Source: CAYUNA01 sp047629355
GTDB lineage: Bacteria; Bacteroidota; Bacteroidia; Chitinophagales; Saprospiraceae
Length of the DNA: 31,825 bases
Assembly (NCBI GenBank): GCA_047629355.1
Contig: JBLHWU010000051.1
Location: 1-31,825, forward strand
Direction: 5' to 3'
The position numbers were made by a program, and so were the translations under genes. The notes beneath the pieces are model-generated. The model made no database searches. It saw only the letters and a program-made list of their open reading frames with translations, and had not been told where the DNA came from. This document shows positions 1 through 8,672 of the stretch, piece after piece; the first letter of the stretch is position 1; every line of letters begins with the position of its first letter.

Positions 1-346
1 TTGGACAATATATATACATAAGCTTTGAGTGTGGTTACTACAAAGTTATGAATTTGTCTTCGTTGTCATTTTTCAAAGCATTACATTTGATACACCGCCA
101 AAAGTATTATAAGTTATTCTTTACACCAATGTCATCGCCAAATGATGCATTACAAATGATGAGCAGTGAATTAGTAGTAAAATAGAGTTATGCACCATTT
201 ATAATTCAACATTCACCACTGGGTAAATAAATTGTTAGACATTTCTGACTTGAATGACTACTAAGATTACAAATACTCGCCCTCACATCACGAATACTCA
301 TTCCCTCTTTGAAAAACTTCATTTTTCCCACACTTTTGCAAAAGGA

Positions 347-378
347 ATTGAAATTCAAGCAAATATTGCCTAATTTTG
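347..378 (+). promoter_or_regulatory. Candidate promoter of the alpha-2-macroglobulin gene
   Basis: ATTG at 347-350, a 20-base spacer and TAATTTTG at 371-378 match the Bacteroidota primary-sigma pattern TTTG / TAnnTTTG. Transcription would start near 385 and give a leader of about 150 bases that contains the 410-477 hairpin. This is a pattern match only. Confidence 0.5.
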
Positions 379-409
379 GGAAAACATATTTCAAATCCCT
401 CAGAAGAGA

Positions 410-477
410 GGTCAGAAGTCAGACGATTGCATTATCAGAAGCCAGAAATTTGCTTGCACAAAATCTGACTGCTGACC
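410..477. repeat. Inverted repeat of the GGTCAGAAGTCAG family in the macroglobulin leader
   Basis: GGTCAGAAGTCAG at 410-422 faces CTGACTGCTGACC at 465-477, complementary over 13 bases with one mismatch. The 17 bases at 407-423 recur exactly at 12614-12630, upstream of glutamine synthetase, so this is a dispersed intergenic repeat family. It lies between the predicted promoter and the start codon. Confidence 0.7.
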
Positions 478-533
478 GTAAACACTGGCTGATTTCTTCC
501 ATATTTCAAATCATTTCAAAATACATATTATCC

Positions 534-3500
534 ATGATAAAAACCGCTTTTCAGAAAACAGTTTTACTTCTTTGCTTACTCAGCAGCAGTCTATTTTTAA
601 TTACCTCTTGCAGCAATAAAGTCGAATACGCTGACCCGTTACCTGCAAGTATTGAAAATTATGTGTACGCTTTTACCAGCGGAGTAATTGCCAAGAATTC
701 TTCGGTGCGTGTTCGTTTTTCCAGTCCAATTGTAGAAGAAACATCGATTGGTTCGGAGGCACAAAAAGACATCGTTTGCTTTTCGCCATCGATTAAAGGC
801 AAGTATATTTGGGAAGATGACCATACCATATTGGTTACTTCTGAGAATCACTTGAAGTCGGGTACAAACTATGTTGCCACGGTACAATTATCGTTACTGT
901 TCGACAATTTGCCAGAAGAGGCTAAGAGCTTTCAGTTTGATTTTCAAACCCGTCAACAAGGCTTTGATGTCAGTATTTACGGACTGCAAGCGGTGAGTAG
1001 TACCAACTTGAGACAGCAAGAATTGCGTGGAAATGTGGTCACTAATGATTTGACCAATGCCGATGAATTAGAAAAAGTATTGCGAGCATATCAGGGAGGA
1101 AAAAACCTAGACATTGAATGGACACACGATGGTAATCAACGCGATCATGCCTTTTTAATCAAAAATATTGTTCGTAGCGAAAAGGCTTCAGAAATTCGTT
1201 TGGAATGGAATGGTTCGCCAATGAGTGTTGATAAAAAAGGGGAGAAGAAGATTGAGATTCCAGCTTTAGGGGATTTTAAAGTCATCAATGCGGCGGTGCG
1301 GCGCGAGTCTGGAAATCCATATTTGCAACTGCAATTTTCTGACCCGTTATTAGTCAATCAGGATTTACGTGGAATGGTGCGGATTAAAAATCAAAAACGA
1401 GAACCGAAATTTGTCATTAATGGCAATTTATTAAATGTCTATCCAAACGGACGGTTGTCAAATACGCAAAAAATCGAAGTGAATCCTGGTATCTTGAATT
1501 CTGAAAAGGTGAAAATGAAGAAATCGAGTGTATGGGATGTCTTTTTTACAGAAATGAAACCACAAATTCGATTGGTGCGGCAAGGGGTAATTATGCCGAA
1601 TTCTGATGGATTAATTTTTCCATTTGAAGCGGTGAGTTTAAATGCCGTTGAAGTCGAAGTTTTTAAAATTTATGACAACAATATCCTCCAATTTTTGCAA
1701 ACCAATGAATTATCGGGACAAAGCGATTTGTATCGCGTCGGTCGCGTTATTTTACAGAAAAAAGTGCCCTTGGAAAATCTAAATCCAGATGCGAGTACTT
1801 TTGGTTGGGAGCGCTATGCACTTGATTTGAGCAAATTATTTGAAGCGGATGCCAGTGCCATTTACCAAATTAGATTGGGCTTTAGACCTGAATATTCCTC
1901 GTTTGCTTGTGAAGGCGATGGTGCACAACCTGCTGATAATGTAAGAGTTGTACAAACAGCAAACCGTATTGACGATGATGGTGAAATCGAAAGTATTTGG
2001 GATGATTATTATGGTATCAACGGTAGCTATGATGGTTTTCGATGGAATCACCGCGAAGATCCATGCAAGCCAGCTTACTACAATTATGAAAATTTTGTGT
2101 CCTCTAATGTCATTGCTTCCAATCTAGGAATCATTGCCAAAGGTGGCAAGGATAAGTCGTATTTCATCGCAGTGACCGATATTTTGACCGCGCAGCCAAT
2201 TCCCGAAGCCGTTATAGAATTTTACGATTATCAGCAGCAACTTTTGCGGACAACCGTAACCAATGGCGCAGGTATCGTAGAGGTGTCGCTGTCCCGCAAA
2301 CCATTTGCGATTGTCGCTAAATGGAATGGTCAAAATGGTTATTTAAAATTGGCAGATGGCAACTCGCTATCCCTGAGTCGCTACGACGTTTCGGGCGCAG
2401 TTTCCCAAAAAGGAATGAAAGGTTTTATCTACGGCGAACGCGGTGTTTGGCGACCTGGAGACTCTTTATTTCTAAATTTTGTCTTAGAAGATAAAATGAC
2501 TAAACTCCCTGGAAACCATCCGATTACCTTTGAACTATACGATTCGCGTGGACAATTGCAAAAGAAAGAAGTCATCATTAAACGTACAGACAATGTGTAT
2601 GCTATGTACGCTGCCACCGCAACAGATGCACCGACTGGAAACTGGGTTGCCAAAGTCAAAGCAGGCGGTGCAACGTTTGATAAAGTATTAAAAATCGAGA
2701 CGATTAAACCTAACCGTTTGAAGGTGAAATTGGATTTTGGAAAAGAAGAATTGAAAGTGGCTGATATGCCATTGAGCGTCGATTTGCAAGTCAATTGGCT
2801 GCACGGTGCACCTGCTCAAAATCTGAAAACGAAGGTTGAAATGCAAGTCTCAACAACGAAAACAAAATTTGACGACTACAATAATTTTATTTTCGATGAC
2901 CCGACTCGCAATTTTTCTTCGAATCCAAATACCATTTTTGATGGCGAAGTGGATGTGAAAGGAAACGCTGATTTTCAAATAAATTCGTTAAGTAATAGCA
3001 ATAACATTCCAGGTAAACTGGTCGCAAAAATCAAGACCCGAGCATTTGAAAAAGGCGGCGATTTTAGCACCAATAACGTATCAATTCCTTACTCGCCATT
3101 CCCATCTTATGCGGGGATTCGTTTGCCGAAAAACAAGTACAAACAAAACAGAATTGAAGTTAATAAAGAAGGCACGATGAATTTTGTTTTGTTGGATGAA
3201 GACGGTAAATATTTGAAAGACAGAAACTTAGATATTGGTTTGTACCGTTTGGAATGGCGTTGGTGGTGGGACAGAGGTCGCGATAATTTGAATAGCTTCA
3301 ATACTAGCAACCACTTCAATGCCACGGAAACAGTGACGGTAACGACCAATTCAAAAGGTGAAGCAGAATGGTCATATACGCCCGATGATTGGGGTCGCTA
3401 TCTCGTTCGCGTTTGTGATTCGGAAAGCGGACATTGTACAGGAGATTTTTTCTATGCAGGCAATCCCTGGTATGGTAGCGATGAACAAGTTAATCGACAA

Positions 3501-6161
3501 GAGGCGGCGATGATGACCTTTTCGGCAGACAAAGAAAAATACGTGGTAGGTGAAGAAATTAAATTGAATGTTCCTGCCTCTGAATCCAGTCGAGTGTTGG
3601 TGACTTTAGAAAATGGCGCGAAAGTTCTGGATTCTTTTTGGGCGGAAGCGAAGAAGGGCGACAACACCTTTTCGTTCCTTGCAACTGAGGCGATGGCACC
3701 GACAATTTATGCGCACGTCGCACTCGTGCAACCACATGGACAGATAGACAATGACCTTCCAATTCGGATGTATGGCGTAGTCCCCTTGACGGTCGAAAAT
3801 CCTAAAACGATTTTGAAACCGCAACTAAAAATGCCTGATGAACTGGCGCCTGAGCAAACATTTACCGTAGAAATCAGCGAAGAAAACGACAAACCGATGG
3901 CGTACACAATTGCGATGGTGGACGATGGTTTACTGGATTTGACCAATTTTAAAACACCGAATCCACACGCTGCTTTTTATGCACGAGAGGCCTTGGGTGT
4001 GAAAACTTGGGATGTTTACGACCATGTTTTGGGTGCCTATGGCGGTGAATTGGAGCGTGTTTTAAGTATTGGTGGGGATGGTGAAAATGCTGCGAAGGAA
4101 GGTGCAAAAAGCGCAAATCGTTTCAAGCCTGTAGTCAGACATTTGGGACCATTTTATCTAAATGCGGGCAAAACGGCAAAGCATAAAATCACCGTTCCAA
4201 ATTACGTTGGTTCCGTGCGGACAATGGTGGTTGCGTCCAATTCTGAAGCAGCTTATGGTCGCGCAGAAAAGACGACGGCGGTGAAAAAACCGTTGATGGT
4301 ATTGGCAACTTTGCCGCGCGTGCTTGGCCCGACAGAAACTTTACGACTGCCTGTATCTGTTTTTGCGATGGATAAGAAAGTTAAGAATGTAGCGGTTTCT
4401 ATTTCTGAAAGTAGTGGTTTGGTGAACTTTATTGGCGGCAATTCTCAAAGTTTAACCTTTAGTCAGCCAGGTGAGGAGATGGTTTATTTTGATTTAAAAA
4501 TTGGCGAACGCGTCGGTATTGCTAATTTTAAAATAACGGCAAAAGGCGGCGGAGAAACGACCACGCAAGACATCGAAATCCAAGTGCGCAACCCGAATCC
4601 GTTTATTACGGATTTAAAAGAAAGTGTCGTAGAAGCAGGACAGACTTGGGAAGAAACCTTTGATGCAGTCGGAATTATGGGAACAAATAAAGGGATTTTG
4701 GAAGTGTCTAACATTCCGCCAATTGACCTCGGCAAGCGATTGGATTACTTGATTCGCTACCCGCATGGCTGTATAGAACAGACGACTTCTTCTGGATTTC
4801 CACAGCTTTTTGTGGACAATTTATTGGAAATGACGGCTGTGCAACGCAAAGAGATTCCAGCAAATATCAAAGCGACCTTAACGCGTTTAAAGAAATTTCA
4901 GACGGCAGAAGGTGGCTTTTCCTATTGGCCAGGACAGGAAGACCCGAATGCTTGGGGTTCTAACTATGGCGGACATTTTATGTTGGAAGCGAAAGAAAAA
5001 GGCTATACGATTCCTGCAGGTTTGTTGGAACGCTGGGTAGCTTTTCAGAAAAAACGTGCCCGAAATTGGAAATGGGACAAAGATGGTTTTAACGACCATG
5101 GTGGCTATTATAATAATGATTTGATGCAATCTTATCGGCTGTATACCTTGGCAAAAGCGGACGAAGCAGAGTTGGGTGCGATGAATCGAATGCGGGAAAT
5201 TACCGAATTGTCGGCGCAAGCGAAGTGGCGATTGGCGGCGGCGTATGCACTTGTTGGTAACACAAAAGTAGCTAAAGAAATCATCAATCAACTGCCGACA
5301 GCAGTCAATAAGTATCGACAATTGAGTGGCACGTACGGCTCGGATATTCGTGATGAAGCGATGATTTTGGAAACTTTGGTGCTGTTGGACGAGACGTCAA
5401 AAGCAGCCTTAGTGGTGAAAGATTTATCAACTTCTTTGAGTACCGACGAGTGGATGTCCACGCAAACAACGGCCTATGCCTTGCTCGGTATCAGCAAATT
5501 TGCGAAGAAAGAAAACTTCGATAAAGCCTTGACTTTTGATATCAAAATCGGCAACGGCGCGACTGTCAATGCGGGTGCAAAAACGCCGATGATGCAAGTC
5601 GTTGTGCCTGTTGACGCAATGAATAATAAACGAATTTCGATTAAAAATACATCGGGTGGTTTGTTGTATGCTCGCTTGATTTTATCCGGGCAACCCTTGA
5701 TTGGCGACCAAACGGCGGCGGCAGAAAACTTGACCATCGCGGTTAATTATCTGACGACAAAAGGTAAAAAAATAGACCCGTCGAATATCGCACAAGGCAC
5801 AGATTTTATTGCGGAAGTGACGGTTTCTAACACTGGCGCACGAGGCATTAATTACGAAGAAATGGCTTTGACGCAAATCTTTCCGTCGGGTTGGGAAATC
5901 ACGAATTCTCGGATGGATGGTTTTGAAAGTGGCGGTGGAAATTCTTCTGTTCCAGATTATCAGGACATTCGAGATGACCGAGTTTACAGCTATTTTGACA
6001 TTCGTAAAAATGTGACGCAGACGTATCGCGTGCAGTTGAATGCGGCGTATCCGGGGCAGTATTATTTGCCGACGGTGGCTTGTTCCGCGATGTATGATGA
6101 TGGGATTTTTGCACGGCAACCTGGGCAGTGGGTGGAAGTGATGAGGAATGAAATTAATTAA
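534..6161 (+). CDS. Alpha-2-macroglobulin family lipoprotein with intact thioester
   Basis: Predicted envelope-anchored bacterial alpha-2-macroglobulin of 1875 residues, a usual size for Bacteroidota members. These proteins trap proteases: bait cleavage exposes a reactive thioester that cross-links the attacker. The ATG at 534 was chosen over in-frame upstream codons because it begins a textbook lipoprotein signal: a basic start, a hydrophobic core and the lipobox LITSC with the lipidated Cys at residue 26. An MG2-type segment with GERGVWRPGD lies near residue 633. The A2M core segment (GSVRTMVVAS) is near 1220. The thioester motif GCIEQ has Cys1413 and Gln1416, followed by the alpha-helical thioester domain and C-terminal beta domains. 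In many bacteria this gene pairs with pbpC (PBP1C); no pbpC is present in the visible flanks. It is monocistronic here: its own promoter candidate lies upstream and a terminator follows the stop. Family assignment is firm; the protease-trap role is inferred from the family. Confidence 0.93.
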   Translation: MIKTAFQKTVLLLCLLSSSLFLITSCSNKVEYADPLPASIENYVYAFTSGVIAKNSSVRVRFSSPIVEETSIGSEAQKDIVCFSPSIKGKYIWEDDHTILVTSENHLKSGTNYVATVQLSLLFDNLPEEAKSFQFDFQTRQQGFDVSIYGLQAVSSTNLRQQELRGNVVTNDLTNADELEKVLRAYQGGKNLDIEWTHDGNQRDHAFLIKNIVRSEKASEIRLEWNGSPMSVDKKGEKKIEIPALGDFKVINAAVRRESGNPYLQLQFSDPLLVNQDLRGMVRIKNQKREPKFVINGNLLNVYPNGRLSNTQKIEVNPGILNSEKVKMKKSSVWDVFFTEMKPQIRLVRQGVIMPNSDGLIFPFEAVSLNAVEVEVFKIYDNNILQFLQTNELSGQSDLYRVGRVILQKKVPLENLNPDASTFGWERYALDLSKLFEADASAIYQIRLGFRPEYSSFACEGDGAQPADNVRVVQTANRIDDDGEIESIWDDYYGINGSYDGFRWNHREDPCKPAYYNYENFVSSNVIASNLGIIAKGGKDKSYFIAVTDILTAQPIPEAVIEFYDYQQQLLRTTVTNGAGIVEVSLSRKPFAIVAKWNGQNGYLKLADGNSLSLSRYDVSGAVSQKGMKGFIYGERGVWRPGDSLFLNFVLEDKMTKLPGNHPITFELYDSRGQLQKKEVIIKRTDNVYAMYAATATDAPTGNWVAKVKAGGATFDKVLKIETIKPNRLKVKLDFGKEELKVADMPLSVDLQVNWLHGAPAQNLKTKVEMQVSTTKTKFDDYNNFIFDDPTRNFSSNPNTIFDGEVDVKGNADFQINSLSNSNNIPGKLVAKIKTRAFEKGGDFSTNNVSIPYSPFPSYAGIRLPKNKYKQNRIEVNKEGTMNFVLLDEDGKYLKDRNLDIGLYRLEWRWWWDRGRDNLNSFNTSNHFNATETVTVTTNSKGEAEWSYTPDDWGRYLVRVCDSESGHCTGDFFYAGNPWYGSDEQVNRQEAAMMTFSADKEKYVVGEEIKLNVPASESSRVLVTLENGAKVLDSFWAEAKKGDNTFSFLATEAMAPTIYAHVALVQPHGQIDNDLPIRMYGVVPLTVENPKTILKPQLKMPDELAPEQTFTVEISEENDKPMAYTIAMVDDGLLDLTNFKTPNPHAAFYAREALGVKTWDVYDHVLGAYGGELERVLSIGGDGENAAKEGAKSANRFKPVVRHLGPFYLNAGKTAKHKITVPNYVGSVRTMVVASNSEAAYGRAEKTTAVKKPLMVLATLPRVLGPTETLRLPVSVFAMDKKVKNVAVSISESSGLVNFIGGNSQSLTFSQPGEEMVYFDLKIGERVGIANFKITAKGGGETTTQDIEIQVRNPNPFITDLKESVVEAGQTWEETFDAVGIMGTNKGILEVSNIPPIDLGKRLDYLIRYPHGCIEQTTSSGFPQLFVDNLLEMTAVQRKEIPANIKATLTRLKKFQTAEGGFSYWPGQEDPNAWGSNYGGHFMLEAKEKGYTIPAGLLERWVAFQKKRARNWKWDKDGFNDHGGYYNNDLMQSYRLYTLAKADEAELGAMNRMREITELSAQAKWRLAAAYALVGNTKVAKEIINQLPTAVNKYRQLSGTYGSDIRDEAMILETLVLLDETSKAALVVKDLSTSLSTDEWMSTQTTAYALLGISKFAKKENFDKALTFDIKIGNGATVNAGAKTPMMQVVVPVDAMNNKRISIKNTSGGLLYARLILSGQPLIGDQTAAAENLTIAVNYLTTKGKKIDPSNIAQGTDFIAEVTVSNTGARGINYEEMALTQIFPSGWEITNSRMDGFESGGGNSSVPDYQDIRDDRVYSYFDIRKNVTQTYRVQLNAAYPGQYYLPTVACSAMYDDGIFARQPGQWVEVMRNEIN

Positions 6162-6192
6162 AAATTAAAAATTAAAAATGTAGAATTAATAA
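6152..6192. repeat. AATTAAA tandem repeat flush with the macroglobulin stop codon
   Basis: Tandem AATTAAAA-type units begin in the last codons of the macroglobulin gene and continue past its TAA. This is one of several site-specific low-complexity tandem repeats that abut gene ends in this window. Confidence 0.6.
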
Positions 6193-6194
6193 TG

Positions 6195-6229
6195 CGGAGG
6201 GTCTGCTTGGGTGCGTCCTCCGTTTTTAT
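6195..6229 (+). terminator. Rho-independent terminator after the macroglobulin gene
   Basis: CGGAGG at 6195-6200 pairs with CCTCCG at 6217-6222 and is followed by TTTTTATT. It lies 34 bases after the stop. The stem is short and the loop long (16 bases), so confidence is moderate. Confidence 0.6.
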
Positions 6230-6265
6230 TATTTTAGGCGTCGGGAAATTAGATAGGATGGTTAC

Positions 6266-6292
6266 ACGGATTGAACGGATGAAACGGATTTC
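6266..6292. repeat. ACGGATTGA-type tandem repeat, three 9-base units
   Basis: Three consecutive 9-base units start with ACGGAT (6266, 6275 and 6284) and differ only in the last three bases. Non-coding; another unit type of the degenerate tandem repeats seen throughout the window. Confidence 0.65.
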
Positions 6293-6310
6293 AAGTAGGT
6301 CGAGTGCCGT

Positions 6311-6438
6311 TTGACAAAGGGAGTTTGAGGGGTAAAAAAGGTTTGCAAAACCTTTTTTACCCCTCAATAACCACCTCCGCGCCGCCGAAGGTGGCGCGGT
6401 ACTCCTTCGAAGGTCAGAAAATTTGTAAATTTTTTGAC
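6311..6438. repeat. Double-hairpin module, copy 1
   Basis: Starts with GACAAAGGGAGTTTGAGGGG (6313-6332), identical in copy 3. The end of this lead begins hairpin 1: a perfect 18-base stem 6327-6344 / 6348-6365 with loop GCA. Hairpin 2 is GC-rich: 6377-6386 pairs with 6390-6399 (one G-T pair), loop GAA. Two further hairpins follow: the palindrome CCTTCGAAGG (6404-6413) and an AT-rich stem 6413-6438. No reading frame accounts for it. Confidence 0.85.
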
Positions 6439-6485
6439 TTGAATTCAAGTTTTGAAAAAACGTTTCTTAATATTAGATAACCAGG

Positions 6486-6617
6486 TTGATTATTAATTAT
6501 TGTCGATTACGTAGGGGTCTACTCTTGTGGTTATACAATGTGTTGAAAACCAAAGCATTGGGCGACCACAAGGGTAGGCCCCTACGTAATCGAAATATGG
6601 TTTGATTATTAATTATT
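6486..6617. mobile_element. MITE-like inverted repeat flanked by 16-base direct repeats
   Basis: Arms 6504-6531 and 6565-6592 are complementary over 28 bases with two mismatches; the outer bases read CGATTACGTAGGGG and CCCCTACGTAATCG. The 33-base centre has no coding potential. The whole unit lies between exact direct copies of TTGATTATTAATTATT (6486-6501 and 6602-6617), which could be a target-site duplication, although 16 bases is long. Similar GTAGGGG-type palindromes recur in intergenic DNA of several bacterial phyla. No transposase is present in the window. Confidence 0.6.
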
Positions 6618-6647
6618 TTTCTGATTATCTATAGTGCTAAAATTATT

Positions 6648-6728
6648 CAACTCCTTCAGAGTTGGGAAACATTCTCTTATTCTCTCGGATTTCATCCGAG
6701 TTTATTCATATTTAACTACTTCGTAGTT
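6648..6728. repeat. Cluster of three mini-hairpins with TTC-containing loops
   Basis: Three hairpins occur in 81 bases: CAACTC-cttca-GAGTTG (6648-6664), CTCGGAT-ttc-ATCCGAG (6684-6700) and AACTAC-ttc-GTAGTT (6714-6728). The stems differ but the loops share TTC and the spacing is similar. The cluster lies just upstream of the start codon at 6765, so it is likely in that gene's leader. Confidence 0.65.
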
Positions 6729-6764
6729 TTTCTACGGGACACTCATAATTAAAATATCAAATCA

Positions 6765-7457
6765 ATGAATACTCAAAATAAAGATAAAATTGCCCTTGTT
6801 TTTGGCGCGACCGGACTTATCGGCGGGTATCTTTTAAATCACTTACTTGACCATCCTGCTTACGCGAAAGTCATTACATTTGGACGCAGTAAATCAGAAA
6901 TAGCACACCCGAAATTGACGGAAGAAATCGTAGATCTTGACCAACCTGAATTGTTTACCGGCCGTATAAAAGGCGATGAGATTTTCTGCTGTCTCGGCAC
7001 GACGCGTTCAAAGGCGGGGAAGGAAGGATTTTATAAAGTCGATTATACTTATTGTTTCAATGCGGCAAAAATGGGAAAAGAGAATGGTATTTCACAATTC
7101 TTACTGATTTCTTCGGTTGGCGCAGATGCGGGGTCAACATTTTATTATAGTAAAGTCAAAGGAAAGATTGAAAACGCTGTAAAGGCTTTAAACTATCCAG
7201 CGACGCACATTTTACAACCCTCTTTATTATTGGGCGAACGAAAAGAAAGTCGATTGGGAGAGTCAATTGCACAAAAGGTTTGGAGAGTAATTGATAAAGT
7301 AGCTGGGAATGTTTTTGGTAAATATTCCCCAATTGAGGGAGAAACGGTGGCACAAGCAATGATTTATGCAGCGCAAAGTGAAGTATCGGGCGTACAAATT
7401 TATGATTCGCAAGAATTGGAAAATATGGCGGTAGCGGTAGGAAAAACGGTTGTTTAG
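6765..7457 (+). CDS. SDR-type NAD(P)-binding protein, HTATIP2-like
   Basis: A 230-residue atypical short-chain dehydrogenase/NAD(P)-binding Rossmann protein. The dinucleotide-binding glycine motif FGATGLIGGY lies at residues 13-22 and a Tyr-x3-Lys pair (Tyr128, Lys132) within YYSKVKGK. The segment EIFCCLGTTRSKAG and the overall size resemble the HTATIP2/TIP30-like group of small NAD(P)H-binding proteins, often annotated as oxidoreductase or nucleoside-diphosphate-sugar epimerase. The substrate cannot be read from the sequence. It stands alone: repeats lie on both sides and the next gene is convergent. No upstream match to TAnnTTTG was found, so its promoter is unknown. Confidence 0.85.
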   Translation: MNTQNKDKIALVFGATGLIGGYLLNHLLDHPAYAKVITFGRSKSEIAHPKLTEEIVDLDQPELFTGRIKGDEIFCCLGTTRSKAGKEGFYKVDYTYCFNAAKMGKENGISQFLLISSVGADAGSTFYYSKVKGKIENAVKALNYPATHILQPSLLLGERKESRLGESIAQKVWRVIDKVAGNVFGKYSPIEGETVAQAMIYAAQSEVSGVQIYDSQELENMAVAVGKTVV

Positions 7458-7498
7458 TAAGGAGAGGCATTTGGTTTTTCAAAAAAGACAAAAAGAAA

Positions 7499-7517
7499 CC
7501 CGAGAGAATATCTCGGG
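7499..7517 (-). terminator. Terminator hairpin, T-tract on the minus strand
   Basis: CCCGAGA (7499-7505) pairs with TCTCGGG (7511-7517), loop GAATA. On the minus strand the stem is followed by a T-rich run, so it best fits termination of the methyltransferase transcript coming from 7731; a weaker role for the gene ending at 7457 is possible. Confidence 0.6.
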
Positions 7518-7624
7518 CTCAAAAAAACGAATCTTACAATTCTTTAACCAAAACTTACACATTATATACTTTTGCAATATCTGTGCCAAAACATTATAAA
7601 TATATTTAATTTGTAAATTGATTT

Positions 7625-7720
7625 CAAAGAAAGGGAGTTTGAGGGTAAAAACGGTTTTGTGAAAACCGTTTTTACCCTCAAGAGTTCCATCCGCCTCGCC
7701 GGAGGCGAGGCGGATGGAAC
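7625..7720. repeat. Double-hairpin module, copy 2
   Basis: Shares AAAGGGAGTTTGAGGG with copies 1 and 3 (7630-7645). Hairpin 1 is a perfect 18-base stem, 7641-7658 / 7662-7679, loop GTG; its inner half differs from copy 1 on both arms, so pairing is kept. Hairpin 2 is a perfect 17-base stem, 7684-7700 / 7704-7720, loop GGA, unrelated in sequence to hairpin 2 of the other copies. It ends 11 bases from the 3' end of the methyltransferase gene. Confidence 0.88.
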
Positions 7721-7730
7721 TATATGCCCT

Positions 7731-8543
7731 TTACGATTCCTTTTTCTGAACCTTCATACTATACACCTGCGGCAACCTCACTTTCTCACTAACTTCCGCT
7801 TTCGGATAGTAAACATACTTCTCTTTTTCAACCTCCGTCATATTCGGGAAACAGTTATACGGAGACCAATCAAATTCTTGAAAATCAACGAGTTGCAAAC
7901 CTTGTTTCATCAATGCGCCCATCGTTTCTGACAAGGAATGAAACCAGAAATATTCACCGTGTTTCAAATCTGCATCAGGGTTAGCATAAGTGCCTTCCTC
8001 CTCTTCGTAAAAGACTTTTCTATTGAAATATGGATAAGTAATTCGCGAATTTTCCCAGTCAAACATTTGTATAACTGGATGGAAATCAACAATATAGAAT
8101 GTCCCGCCTGGTTTTAAAAAATGATTGATAATCCGTGCCCATTCGTCCAAATCGGGTAGCCAGACAATTGTGCCATAAGACGTGAAAATAGTATCAAATT
8201 GCCCTTTTAAATTTTTATCTAATTCTAAAATGTTAGACACAAGAAATTCAGCATCCAAGCCCAATTCTTTATTTAAATCCTTGGCAGTCTGAATCGCTAC
8301 AGGCGATAAATCTACGCCCGTCACCTTCGCACCCATCCGTGCCCATGACAAACTATCCAGCCCAAAATGACATTGTAAATGCAGCATTTTTTGACCAGCT
8401 ACCTCACCCAAACCTTCGAGTTCAAAGGAATTGAGCGACGTTTTTCCTTTTTTGAAATTTTTCAAATCATACATTTCTGATTGGAGATGAACTGGGACTT
8501 TTTCATCCCACAATTCTTGATTGTTTTTAAAATAGTCAGGCAT
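7731..8543 (-). CDS. Class I SAM-dependent methyltransferase
   Basis: A 270-residue methyltransferase. The SAM-binding motif I is MLHLQCHFGLDSLSWA (residues 53-68), followed by the acidic residue Asp78 in VTGVDLS that normally contacts the ribose hydroxyls. Motif II/III segments are FDTIFTSYGTIVWLPDL and LKPGGTFYIVDFHP. The glycine-poor motif I (HFGLDSLS) is typical of a subgroup of small-molecule methyltransferases found in many bacteria; the substrate is not known. The gene is single, convergent with the SDR gene, and its 3' side carries a double-hairpin repeat and a terminator. Its start at 8543 is followed upstream by a TCAGG-type inverted repeat. Confidence 0.88.
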   Translation of the reverse strand: MPDYFKNNQELWDEKVPVHLQSEMYDLKNFKKGKTSLNSFELEGLGEVAGQKMLHLQCHFGLDSLSWARMGAKVTGVDLSPVAIQTAKDLNKELGLDAEFLVSNILELDKNLKGQFDTIFTSYGTIVWLPDLDEWARIINHFLKPGGTFYIVDFHPVIQMFDWENSRITYPYFNRKVFYEEEEGTYANPDADLKHGEYFWFHSLSETMGALMKQGLQLVDFQEFDWSPYNCFPNMTEVEKEKYVYYPKAEVSEKVRLPQVYSMKVQKKES

Positions 8544-8558
8544 AATGTTTTTTTTAGA

Positions 8559-8619
8559 AGGATTCAGGTGTCAGGAATACCGTGCAAGTTTGATAGCTGA
8601 CGCCTGAGGTCTGATTCCT
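8559..8619. repeat. Imperfect inverted repeat, TCAGGTGTCAGGA family
   Basis: AGGATTCAGGTGTCAGGAAT (8559-8578) faces GCTGACGCCTGAGGTCTGATTCCT (ending at 8619), imperfectly complementary, with internal TCAGG-type repetition. It sits 15 bases upstream of the methyltransferase start codon, so it would form part of that gene's leader. Confidence 0.55.
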
Positions 8620-8672
8620 TATTTATTTTTTTGGCAACCATTTTGAATCTAAAAGGTTAACTGATTGGATAC

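Larger units (their letters stand above)
1..533. other. Non-coding leader region upstream of the alpha-2-macroglobulin gene
   Basis: AT-rich stretch with no convincing gene on either strand; the reading frames present are short and lack recognisable sequence. It holds a Bacteroidota-type promoter candidate (347-378) and a small inverted repeat (410-477), both listed separately. The macroglobulin frame is open from 309, but residues encoded by 309-533 run through the inverted repeat and precede a perfect lipoprotein signal peptide, so they are read here as untranslated leader. Confidence 0.6.

Noticed and set aside
309..533. N-terminal extension of the macroglobulin frame
   Set aside because: It runs through an inverted repeat and precedes a perfect lipoprotein signal peptide starting at 534.
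7659..7931. 90-codon frame on the plus strand
   Set aside because: It lies across a repeat hairpin and then opposite the methyltransferase gene; it reads as a shadow frame.
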